Origin: Pedobacter panaciterrae
Lineage (GTDB): Bacteria; Bacteroidota; Bacteroidia; Sphingobacteriales; Sphingobacteriaceae
NCBI RefSeq assembly: GCF_001636695.1
Contig: NZ_LGEL01000012.1
Coordinates: 30,080 to 94,079 of the forward strand
Reading direction: 5' to 3'
Length of the DNA stretch: 64,000 bases
The notes beneath the pieces were generated by a model. The model was given only the letters and a program-made list of their open reading frames with translations. It did not search any database and had not been told where the DNA came from. This document shows, in pieces, positions 37,040 to 44,608 of this stretch. The first letter of the stretch is position 1; each line of letters opens with the position of its first letter. Both the position numbers and the translations under genes were made by a program.

Positions 37040-40000
37040 TGAACCTAAAGTTTACGGTCATATTGGCTATACTGTGCTTGCTCAGTGCAACTGCTTTTGC
37101 TCAAAAATTGAATTTTGTACATAAAAAAGCTACTCTTTCTCAACTATTTAGAGAAATAGCCAGGCAAACTGACTATCAGGTAATCTGGAATGAGCAGAAA
37201 CTAAATGCAGATCAATTGATAGATGCTGATTTTCATAATGCAGATCTGCCAAAGGTTATGAATACTGTTTTGTCTGGCCTTCCGCTTACTTTTATTATTT
37301 CAAAAAAAATGATCATTATAAGAGATGATCAAAGTAAAGTCAAAGAGAATGTTATAACTGCTTCCCCTACTATTGATGTGCAGGGGATAGTAACAAATGA
37401 GCTGAATGAGTTATTAGAAGGGGCAACGATCAGAGTGAAAGGAAGGGATAAAATAGCTGTTACAGACAGCAGAGGCGCATACTTACTAAAGCAAATAGAC
37501 CTTGAATCTACATTAATCATTTCTTTTGTGGGTTATCAAAGCAAGGAAGTAAGCGCCTTAACTAAAATGGAAAAGATTAGTTTATCCTTAAATACAGATC
37601 ACCTGCAGGAAATAGAAATAGTAAGTACAGGTTATCAAAAAATAGCAAAAGAACGGACTACAGGAAGTTTTGCACTTGTAGATAGTATACAATTTACGCG
37701 CAGGGTGAGCTCTGATGTATTTTCACGGCTAGGGGGGATCACCAGTGGGTTATTGTTTAACAGAAATACACTTAGAACAAATTCAGGCAATTTGGATCTT
37801 TCGATCCGTGGCCGGAGCACCATTTTTGCAAACGATCAGCCACTGATCATAATGGATAACTTTCCTTTTAATGGAGAGCTGAATAACATTAACCCGAATG
37901 ATATAGCTTCTATTTCGGTATTAAAAGATGCCGCGGCAGCATCTATCTGGGGTGTCAGAGCAGGAAATGGTGTAATTGTAATTACTACCAAAAGAGGCAG
38001 GAACAAACAGCCTTTAAGCGTAGCTGTAAATTCAAATGTTACCATATCCGGCAAACCTGATCTTTCTTATAATCAGAATTATTTGTCTTCTTCGGATTAT
38101 ATTGATATTGAAAGATTTTTATTCGACAACGGAAAATACGATCAGACATTAAATGATCCCAAAAGCTACAGCGTAGTTTCTCCTGTTGTGCAAATTCTAA
38201 ATAAACAACGAATGGGGCGGCAGTCTGCAGAAGAAACTGAGCAGCAATTAAATACTTTAAGAGCCAGGGATATACGGAATGAAGAATCGAAATATTTCTA
38301 CAGGAGGCCAGTTTCGCAACAATATGCTTTGTCTTTAAGTGGAGGGACAGAGCGATCAAACCATTACTTTTCTGCTGGATACGACAAAACAGATGCGGCT
38401 CTTATAGCGAATAACAATAGCAGGATTACTATAAACAGTCAAAACACCTTCCGTCCAGTTAAAAATCTTGAATTAGATGTTGGAATCTATTATGTAAAGT
38501 CGAGCTCAAATATAGATAGTACCTTAAACGAAATATCCCCGTTTACTTCCCCTTATTATCAATTTAAAGATGCAAATGGTCAGAATGCTTTGCTTGACCG
38601 TAATTTTAGTTCTGGCTTTAAAAAAGAAGCGCTTGATAAAGGTTTTTTGGATTGGACATACGTACCTTTAAACGAGTTGGGGAAATCTCCACTGAGCGTA
38701 AAAGATAATGATCTAAGACTAAATGGGGGGCTAAGTTATACTATCTTTCCGGGATTAAGTGTAGCTGTTAAATACCAGCATGAACAGATTGATAGTAAAG
38801 CGTCACAGTACAACAGTATAGAAACTTACCAAACCAGAAGCCTCATCAATCAATATTCCATTTTAACTTCAGGCTTTGTTAGTGGTTACAACATCCCCTT
38901 GGGAGGAATTCTTTATACAGGTAATGGAAAGTCCATTTCTAATAGCTTGCGTATCCAATTAAATTATGAAAAAAAATGGCAAAAAAACACCATTTCAACC
39001 ATATTAGGTCATGAAATTTCGGAATCTATTTCTGCCTTGAAAAGACATACGAGTTATGGATATGATCAAAATTCGGGCAAATCGGCAGCGATAGATACAG
39101 TAAGTAATTTTGATCTAAATCCAATAGGCACTGGTTCTATTAGTAAAAACTATTATGCTATTGGAAAAACAGACAGAATGCGTTCATCTTATATAAATGC
39201 ATCTTATAATTATGATGAAAAATATACCCTATCCGCAAGTGCAAGGGTTGATGGTTCTAATTACTTTGGTATAAAAACCAATCATAAATATGTACCATTA
39301 TGGTCAACCGGAGTCTTATGGAATATCGACAGGGAGTCTTTTTATAGACTAAACTGGTTGCCTGTTTTAAAATTCAGAGCATCATACGGATATAATGGGA
39401 ATCTGGACAAATCCAACACAGGAATTACTACATTTAAATACAATTCATTAAGAGCTGCATACACCGACCTGCCTTTCGCGGGGATCCTTAATATAGGTAA
39501 TCCTGAACTGAGGTGGGAAAAGGTAGCGATTGCAAATCTTGGGGTTGAGTTTAGGCTTAAGAAGCCTTCAATTAGTGGAAAAGTGGAATATTACATCAAA
39601 AATGGCTCTGACATACTTGGCGACAAAGCCTTTCCGTCAAATACTGGCATTAATGTTTTAAGAGGAAACTATTCAAAAATGAAAACAAAAGGATTCGATG
39701 TTTCATTGATTTCTGAGAACCTAAAAGGCAAATTCAGTTGGACAACAAACTTTCAGCTCTCTGCTGTCCATGATTGGGTTACAAGCTACGATTTAATTGA
39801 GCCTTCCGGCATCTATTATGTTGGAAACTACAGTAGTACCCCTGTATTAAACAGGCCTGTATATGGAATTTATAGTTACAAATGGGCAGGATTAGACCCA
39901 TTAAATGGTGATCCCAGAGGCTATCTAAATGGCGAGGTAAGTAAGAATTACCAAGCTATCCTTAATAGTACAATAGGAGATCTTGAATATAATGGCCCGG

Positions 40001-40506
40001 CAAGGCCCACTATTTTCGGAGGCTTAAACAATATCTTTACTTTTCAAAGATTCACGTTGGCATTCAGCATCAGCTACAAACTTGGCTATTATTTTAGAAA
40101 ACCGTCGTCGAGTTATTTTGAAATGTTTAATACAGCCATTAGTTCAGCTATGAATGCTGATTTTGGAAATCGTTGGCAGAAAAGTGGAGATGAAGCTACC
40201 ACAAATATCCCTTCTATGGGGGGGGTTGGAGAAAATGATTTTCGTGACAACTTCTACAGAAGTTCATCGGCAACTATAGCGCGTGGTGATCACATTCGTT
40301 TACAGGATGTAAGTCTCAACTATGATTTTAATTGGAAAGGAATACCTGTTAAACAATTACAGATATATGTTTATGCGAACAACCTGGGACTTATTTGGAA
40401 GGCAAATAATTTTGGGTTAGATCCAGATCTGGTGCCCTTAATAGGAGATAGATTTTCTAATCCAATAGCAAGAAGCATTGCTATTGGATTTAAAGCTAAT
40501 TTTTAA
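37039..40506 (+). CDS. SusC/RagA-type TonB-linked outer-membrane protein with STN domain
   Basis: An 1155-residue outer-membrane transporter. It has a signal peptide (about 1-21, ending TAFAQ), an STN domain (about 22-75; KKATLSQLFREIARQTDYQV), a CarboxypepD_reg-like domain (about 112-190) and a plug ending in the SusC hallmark DAAAASIWGVRAGNGVIVIT. A large barrel follows, ending GFKANF with the terminal Phe. SusC proteins import oligosaccharides, peptides or other nutrients captured by the SusD lipoprotein, using TonB energy. The STN domain normally contacts FecR. The FecR-like gene overlaps this gene by one base, implying translational coupling. Confidence 0.95.
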   Translation: MNLKFTVILAILCLLSATAFAQKLNFVHKKATLSQLFREIARQTDYQVIWNEQKLNADQLIDADFHNADLPKVMNTVLSGLPLTFIISKKMIIIRDDQSKVKENVITASPTIDVQGIVTNELNELLEGATIRVKGRDKIAVTDSRGAYLLKQIDLESTLIISFVGYQSKEVSALTKMEKISLSLNTDHLQEIEIVSTGYQKIAKERTTGSFALVDSIQFTRRVSSDVFSRLGGITSGLLFNRNTLRTNSGNLDLSIRGRSTIFANDQPLIIMDNFPFNGELNNINPNDIASISVLKDAAAASIWGVRAGNGVIVITTKRGRNKQPLSVAVNSNVTISGKPDLSYNQNYLSSSDYIDIERFLFDNGKYDQTLNDPKSYSVVSPVVQILNKQRMGRQSAEETEQQLNTLRARDIRNEESKYFYRRPVSQQYALSLSGGTERSNHYFSAGYDKTDAALIANNNSRITINSQNTFRPVKNLELDVGIYYVKSSSNIDSTLNEISPFTSPYYQFKDANGQNALLDRNFSSGFKKEALDKGFLDWTYVPLNELGKSPLSVKDNDLRLNGGLSYTIFPGLSVAVKYQHEQIDSKASQYNSIETYQTRSLINQYSILTSGFVSGYNIPLGGILYTGNGKSISNSLRIQLNYEKKWQKNTISTILGHEISESISALKRHTSYGYDQNSGKSAAIDTVSNFDLNPIGTGSISKNYYAIGKTDRMRSSYINASYNYDEKYTLSASARVDGSNYFGIKTNHKYVPLWSTGVLWNIDRESFYRLNWLPVLKFRASYGYNGNLDKSNTGITTFKYNSLRAAYTDLPFAGILNIGNPELRWEKVAIANLGVEFRLKKPSISGKVEYYIKNGSDILGDKAFPSNTGINVLRGNYSKMKTKGFDVSLISENLKGKFSWTTNFQLSAVHDWVTSYDLIEPSGIYYVGNYSSTPVLNRPVYGIYSYKWAGLDPLNGDPRGYLNGEVSKNYQAILNSTIGDLEYNGPARPTIFGGLNNIFTFQRFTLAFSISYKLGYYFRKPSSSYFEMFNTAISSAMNADFGNRWQKSGDEATTNIPSMGGVGENDFRDNFYRSSSATIARGDHIRLQDVSLNYDFNWKGIPVKQLQIYVYANNLGLIWKANNFGLDPDLVPLIGDRFSNPIARSIAIGFKANF

Positions 40507-40522
40507 ATGAATCCAGAGTGAT

Positions 40523-41896
40523 ATGAAAATAAATAAAATAGTTCTATCAATCACTGTAGTTTTGATAGCTGCTTTGCCCTCTTGTAAAAAAGGATGGCTC
40601 AAAGCTAGCCCCGACCAATCACTGATTGTACCTAAAAGTCTGGAAGATTTTCAGGCCCTACTGGATAATACTACTCAAATTTTTAATGTTACACAGGCTT
40701 GTGGTTTAGCTGAAATTGCCTCTGACGATTTTTACATCCTTTATACTTCATGGCAATCACTCTTCACCTCGCAGGAAAAATCAGCTTATATCTGGGCACC
40801 AACAATTGACTTCTACAATGGGGAGATGAGTGCTGATTGGCAAAATTCTTACAGACGAATCTTAAATTCTAATGTAATTCTGGATGGTGTTAAAAAGATA
40901 AAAGTCTCATCGACTCAGCAAGAAGCATGGAACAATATAACGGGCAGTGCATTATTTTTTCGTGCATTCGATTTTTTTAATCTTGCTCAGGAATATTGTA
41001 GAACCTATGTACAAACTACAGCAAAATCAGAATTGGGCTTACCCTTAAGACTGGATTACAATGTGAATATAAAATTACAGCGTTCAACGCTTCAACAAAC
41101 TTACGATCAGATTATCAAAGACTTAAAATCAGCTATTCCTTTACTGGGTACTTCACCATTATTTAAAACAAGACCATCCAGACAAGCCGTTTTTGCATTG
41201 TTATCCAGAACATATTTGGTTATGGAAGATTATAGACAAGCCGGTCTATATGCAGATTCAGCTCTTCAAATCCAATCAGATCTGATGGATTATACAACAT
41301 TAAATCCGGATGCTGCCTACCCTATCCAAAGATTTAATCCAGAGGTGATATTTCTAAGTAATTTTACTTTTGGAATATTTAATGCTTCCAGATTGATTGT
41401 TGAACCAAGACTACTTGCTATTTATTCAAAAGACGATTGCCGACGTAGTGTATTTTTTAAAGACAATCCCAATGGTACTAGTACTTATAAGGGCAGTTAC
41501 AATAATGACAAGAATTTATTTGGGGGTTTAGCTACTGATGAACTTTTTCTGATCCGTGCAGAATCAAATGCCAGAGCTGGCAAAACTGATACTGCCCTTG
41601 CCGACCTGAATTATCTACTGAAAAACAGATGGAAAGGAACTTATACTGACATTAAAACAGATGATGCTGATCAGGTATTAAATTATATTTTAATAGAGCG
41701 TAGAAAAGAACTAGTCTTCAGAGGTCTTCGTTGGCAAGACCTCAGACGCCTAAACAGAGATAGTCGGTTCTCGGTTACTTTAACAAGGGTCCTAAATAAC
41801 CAAACTTATTCCCTGATACCAAATGACAAAAAATATGTTTTTCCAATTGATGAAATAGAATTGAGCTTAAGTGGAATACAACAAAATGATCGGTAA
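40523..41896 (+). CDS. SusD/RagB-type nutrient-binding lipoprotein
   Basis: A 457-residue lipoprotein with a signal ending AALPSCKKGW (lipid Cys about residue 21). Helical TPR-like SusD features follow: QNSYRRILNSNVILDG, RAFDFFNLAQEYCRTYVQT, LFLIRAESNARAGKTDTALA and the C-terminal ERRKELVFRGLRWQDLRRLN. It is the surface partner capping the SusC channel encoded 16 bases upstream. It is somewhat shorter than starch-type SusD proteins. No glycoside hydrolase gene is in this locus, so a non-carbohydrate ligand such as peptide is equally possible. Confidence 0.94.
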   Translation: MKINKIVLSITVVLIAALPSCKKGWLKASPDQSLIVPKSLEDFQALLDNTTQIFNVTQACGLAEIASDDFYILYTSWQSLFTSQEKSAYIWAPTIDFYNGEMSADWQNSYRRILNSNVILDGVKKIKVSSTQQEAWNNITGSALFFRAFDFFNLAQEYCRTYVQTTAKSELGLPLRLDYNVNIKLQRSTLQQTYDQIIKDLKSAIPLLGTSPLFKTRPSRQAVFALLSRTYLVMEDYRQAGLYADSALQIQSDLMDYTTLNPDAAYPIQRFNPEVIFLSNFTFGIFNASRLIVEPRLLAIYSKDDCRRSVFFKDNPNGTSTYKGSYNNDKNLFGGLATDELFLIRAESNARAGKTDTALADLNYLLKNRWKGTYTDIKTDDADQVLNYILIERRKELVFRGLRWQDLRRLNRDSRFSVTLTRVLNNQTYSLIPNDKKYVFPIDEIELSLSGIQQNDR

Positions 41897-41909
41897 AAAT
41901 TAGTTAAAC

Positions 41910-41930
41910 TGGGGGTAGGTAGCACCCCCA
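41910..41930. terminator. GC-rich hairpin between SusD and DUF6520 genes
   Basis: TGGGGGT (41910-41916) pairs exactly with ACCCCCA (41924-41930). It lies 13 bases after the SusD stop and 9 bases before the stop of the convergent gene, and can terminate either. The T run on the plus strand is weak. Confidence 0.7.
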
Positions 41931-41939
41931 TAGCTTATT

Positions 41940-42248
41940 TTACTCAAAATGGCCGGCTATTATAGAACCAGTTACTAATGTTCTACCAGATGCCGGCAAA
42001 GGTGTCCCATCAGTGGTGGGAATAGGATTAGATCCAATCTGCCATTGTGCAGAACATAAATTTCCTAAAGGCTCGCATCGATCGCCAGAGTAATAGCGAT
42101 AACCCGAAGGATCAGTAGGCAGAGGATTCATCATATCCGCTTTATAGTATACCACTATTGAACTACTTTTAATTGTTGTAAATGCACTGAATCCAAATGC
42201 CATGCCTGCGATTAATACAGCCAGAACCGCTTTTTTAATGTTGTTCAT
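41940..42248 (-). CDS. DUF6520-type small exported protein
   Basis: A 102-residue protein with an N-terminal signal segment (KKAVLAVLIAGMAFGFSAFT) and a polar mature part. It has a single close Cys pair in RCEPLGNLCSAQW, likely to form a disulfide outside the cytosol. The composition and shape match the DUF6520 family of small exported Bacteroidota proteins, which have no known function. The MauE-type redox membrane protein gene lies 79 bases upstream on the same strand. This suggests, by inference only, that MauE maintains or forms the disulfide. Confidence 0.72.
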   Translation of the reverse strand: MNNIKKAVLAVLIAGMAFGFSAFTTIKSSSIVVYYKADMMNPLPTDPSGYRYYSGDRCEPLGNLCSAQWQIGSNPIPTTDGTPLPASGRTLVTGSIIAGHFE

Positions 42249-42327
42249 TTTTAAAGTTTTAGTTTAAATAATGCTGTGTTTATTTTAACAGGTTACAGCA
42301 ATTGCCTGTTTCACGCGCGTAAACTCT

Positions 42328-42789
42328 TTATGATTTCTTATGAATATAAATTCCGATAAATGACAATAACACAAACCCCATATTAAACCAGATATGTTGC
42401 TGCCAGGTCATAGTACTGATCACTCCCCCACAATGGCAGGGTAACTTATTCCCCGAAAAAACCATGTAAAGCAGGTATAGGGTAAATAAAACCATGAGGC
42501 CAAATGAGGCGTACAAGCCCCATTTCCTAAAAGGAGCAGGAATTAACAAAATACCAATTATTACTTCAGTTACCGGAATGGCCCATGCTACCAACTTACT
42601 GTATTGCCCAATTAAAGGCGATTTAGCCAGTGTTGATGAAAAAGAAGCAATGTTAAATAATTTACTTGCAGCCGTATACATGAACAGGATAAGAATCAGG
42701 TAAACAATAATGTCAACAATGATCGATTTGGCTTTATCAGATAGATGAAATGTTCTTTGATTAAGAAATGTTGTTCCCATAGAATACAA
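42328..42789 (-). CDS. MauE/DoxX-family redox-associated membrane protein
   Basis: A 153-residue integral membrane protein with four hydrophobic segments (about 24-45, 68-85, 90-110, 130-148) and the conserved cysteine motif LPCHCGG (about 115-121) between helices 3 and 4. MauE/DoxX proteins act in disulfide or thiol relay to periplasmic proteins. Residues 1-20 are polar, and an alternative ATG lies at codon 4. It is on the same strand as, and between, the AraC regulator and the DUF6520 protein, forming a three-gene module next to SusC/SusD. Confidence 0.85.
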   Translation of the reverse strand: MYSMGTTFLNQRTFHLSDKAKSIIVDIIVYLILILFMYTAASKLFNIASFSSTLAKSPLIGQYSKLVAWAIPVTEVIIGILLIPAPFRKWGLYASFGLMVLFTLYLLYMVFSGNKLPCHCGGVISTMTWQQHIWFNMGFVLLSFIGIYIHKKS

Positions 42790-42882
42790 TTATGTTTTTT
42801 ATTGGGACAAAAATGCAGTTCATTTTTTTTTTAAAAAATGGGAAATCCCGCCAAAATAGCTCAGGAATATTATGGCAGGATT

Positions 42883-43806
42883 TCACACATTACTTAAAAA
42901 CCTGGGCGAAACACCAAAACATTTTTTAAAAGCACTGCTAAAATAATGAGGATCTTTATAGCCAATTAAATCAGCTATTTCGTGAATAGGTTTGTTCGTT
43001 GTAAGCAGATAATTTATCCCATAATACATCCTGATCTTAATAACCTGGGCATGCAGCGGAATGCCAAAGGTCATCTTTGCCAAACGCATCAGATTCCGTT
43101 CAGACATCATGAACCTCACAGCAAGATCCGGCAGATCATCAACCATATCAGTTGCAAAGTTTTTTTTAACAAACTCGGCAATAGCGGCAGCTTTTTTCTG
43201 ATGGTAAACACTAGGTGTGTGTCTTAGTGTGAGCCCCCTATAATATTTATTGATGCAGGCATTAATAAAAATATAACCGTCTGAGTCTATATCCGCATCA
43301 TTGGTTTTGGTATCCATTTTAATAAGCAGATTCAATATGCTGGCAGCAATACCGACAGCGGGCAAGCTAATTTGCCTGTTATCTGATTGAATAAAGCGGG
43401 TAACAAGCGGCTTTAACGCTGTTAATTTTCGACTTCTATAAATTAACCAATCAGGTCTGATTGTAATCAGTAAAATCTTCTGTTCCCCTGCAGGTATAAT
43501 TTTCCGGTATTCTCCAGCAGGTCTATAGCATAAAAAGCAAGTGTTTTTATATAATGCTACATACATAAAAAAGGAAGGCTCATTTATTAAGAGGGCTATA
43601 TTTGTATCCTGAGTAAGAGAATATTCAAACAATTCTATCCGTGCCAGGTAATGATTGATAGATTGAAGAAGTACCTCCCCCCCCTTTACTCTGAACTTCC
43701 TGGACTGTCCAGTATGCAATGCTGTGGTACAAAAACCAGGTAGCGAGTTAAAAGTAAGCGTTTCCTGTTCTGCAAAAGCAGAATCAAATTTGAAGTTTGA
43801 TTTCAT
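42883..43806 (-). CDS. AraC-family transcriptional regulator
   Basis: A 307-residue regulator from ATG 43806; a TTG 12 codons further upstream is less likely. The N-terminal domain (about 1-190) is unlike standard cupin sensors and contains several cysteines (LYKNTCFLCYRPAGEYRK). The C-terminal AraC double HTH (about 205-305) includes AVRFMMSERNLMRLAKMTFG and IHEIADLIGYKDPHYFSSAF followed by KKCFGVSPRFL. It is upstream of MauE and DUF6520 on the same strand, so it probably controls them and perhaps SusC/SusD. The cysteine-rich sensor region would suit redox sensing, which is speculation. Confidence 0.9.
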   Translation of the reverse strand: MKSNFKFDSAFAEQETLTFNSLPGFCTTALHTGQSRKFRVKGGEVLLQSINHYLARIELFEYSLTQDTNIALLINEPSFFMYVALYKNTCFLCYRPAGEYRKIIPAGEQKILLITIRPDWLIYRSRKLTALKPLVTRFIQSDNRQISLPAVGIAASILNLLIKMDTKTNDADIDSDGYIFINACINKYYRGLTLRHTPSVYHQKKAAAIAEFVKKNFATDMVDDLPDLAVRFMMSERNLMRLAKMTFGIPLHAQVIKIRMYYGINYLLTTNKPIHEIADLIGYKDPHYFSSAFKKCFGVSPRFLSNV

Positions 43807-43908
43807 TGTATACGGCTTTGGTAAGCTGTAAAGTTGTAGCAATAAATTATCCTCAATTGGATAATGCGATAAAACAGATAAGCTTCACTTCTGGTACAAC
43901 AGCTGTAA

Positions 43909-44526
43909 CTAGTTCTTTTTTATTTTATTTACAGCAGAAAGCCTGTTGGTTACATGAAGCTTTTTATAGATATTTCTGACATGTGTTTTAACCGTTTCTG
44001 CACTAATAAATAGCAGATTTGCAATATCTTTATTAGATGTACCCTGAGCAACCAGCTCAATAATTTCCCTCTCCCGCGAGCTCAGTCCATCTTCATTTTT
44101 CAAGACGGGCTCATGAAAAACAGATACTACTTTTCTAGCAATGTAAGGGCTCATTGGTGATCCCCCATCACAAAGTTCCTTAATAGCAGCCTGTACCTGA
44201 CCAGGAGTAGAATCCTTAAGAAGATACCCCAACGCTCCGGCTTTAAGTGCGTCAAAAATACTATCATTATCATGGTGTGTGCTGCAGACCATTAACTTTG
44301 CATCCGGAAGAACAACCTTGAGCTTCTTAATCAGTTCAACACCTGACATTCCAGGCAAACGCAAATCAATTACCATCACATCAACTCGCTGAGCATATAC
44401 TTTGGTCAGCATCTCTTCTGCTGAGTTGTATAAACCCACAACGGTAAATCCATCAATTGCATTTATAATATTTTTCAATACCAGTCCAAATTCAACGTGA
44501 TCTTCAACAATAGAAACATTTGCCAT
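43909..44526 (-). CDS. NarL/FixJ-type response regulator
   Basis: A 205-residue regulator with a receiver domain (about 3-120; SIVEDHVEFG, phosphoacceptor Asp about 55 in DVMVIDLRLPGMSG, GYLLKDSTPGQVQ). A LuxR/NarL HTH follows (about 140-200; LSSREREIIELVAQGTSNKD; IANLLFISAETVKTHVRNIY). It is divergent from the propeller sensor kinase starting near 44609, the obvious cognate kinase. The pair probably controls the adjacent SusC/SusD or DUF6520 loci. Confidence 0.95.
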   Translation of the reverse strand: MANVSIVEDHVEFGLVLKNIINAIDGFTVVGLYNSAEEMLTKVYAQRVDVMVIDLRLPGMSGVELIKKLKVVLPDAKLMVCSTHHDNDSIFDALKAGALGYLLKDSTPGQVQAAIKELCDGGSPMSPYIARKVVSVFHEPVLKNEDGLSSREREIIELVAQGTSNKDIANLLFISAETVKTHVRNIYKKLHVTNRLSAVNKIKKN

Positions 44527-44608
44527 GTATCAAATATTATTAGCATTTTTATAATGAAGTATTTAGTGGCAAGAAAAATAACCAATTCTCAAATTTAATC
44601 ATAAGAAT

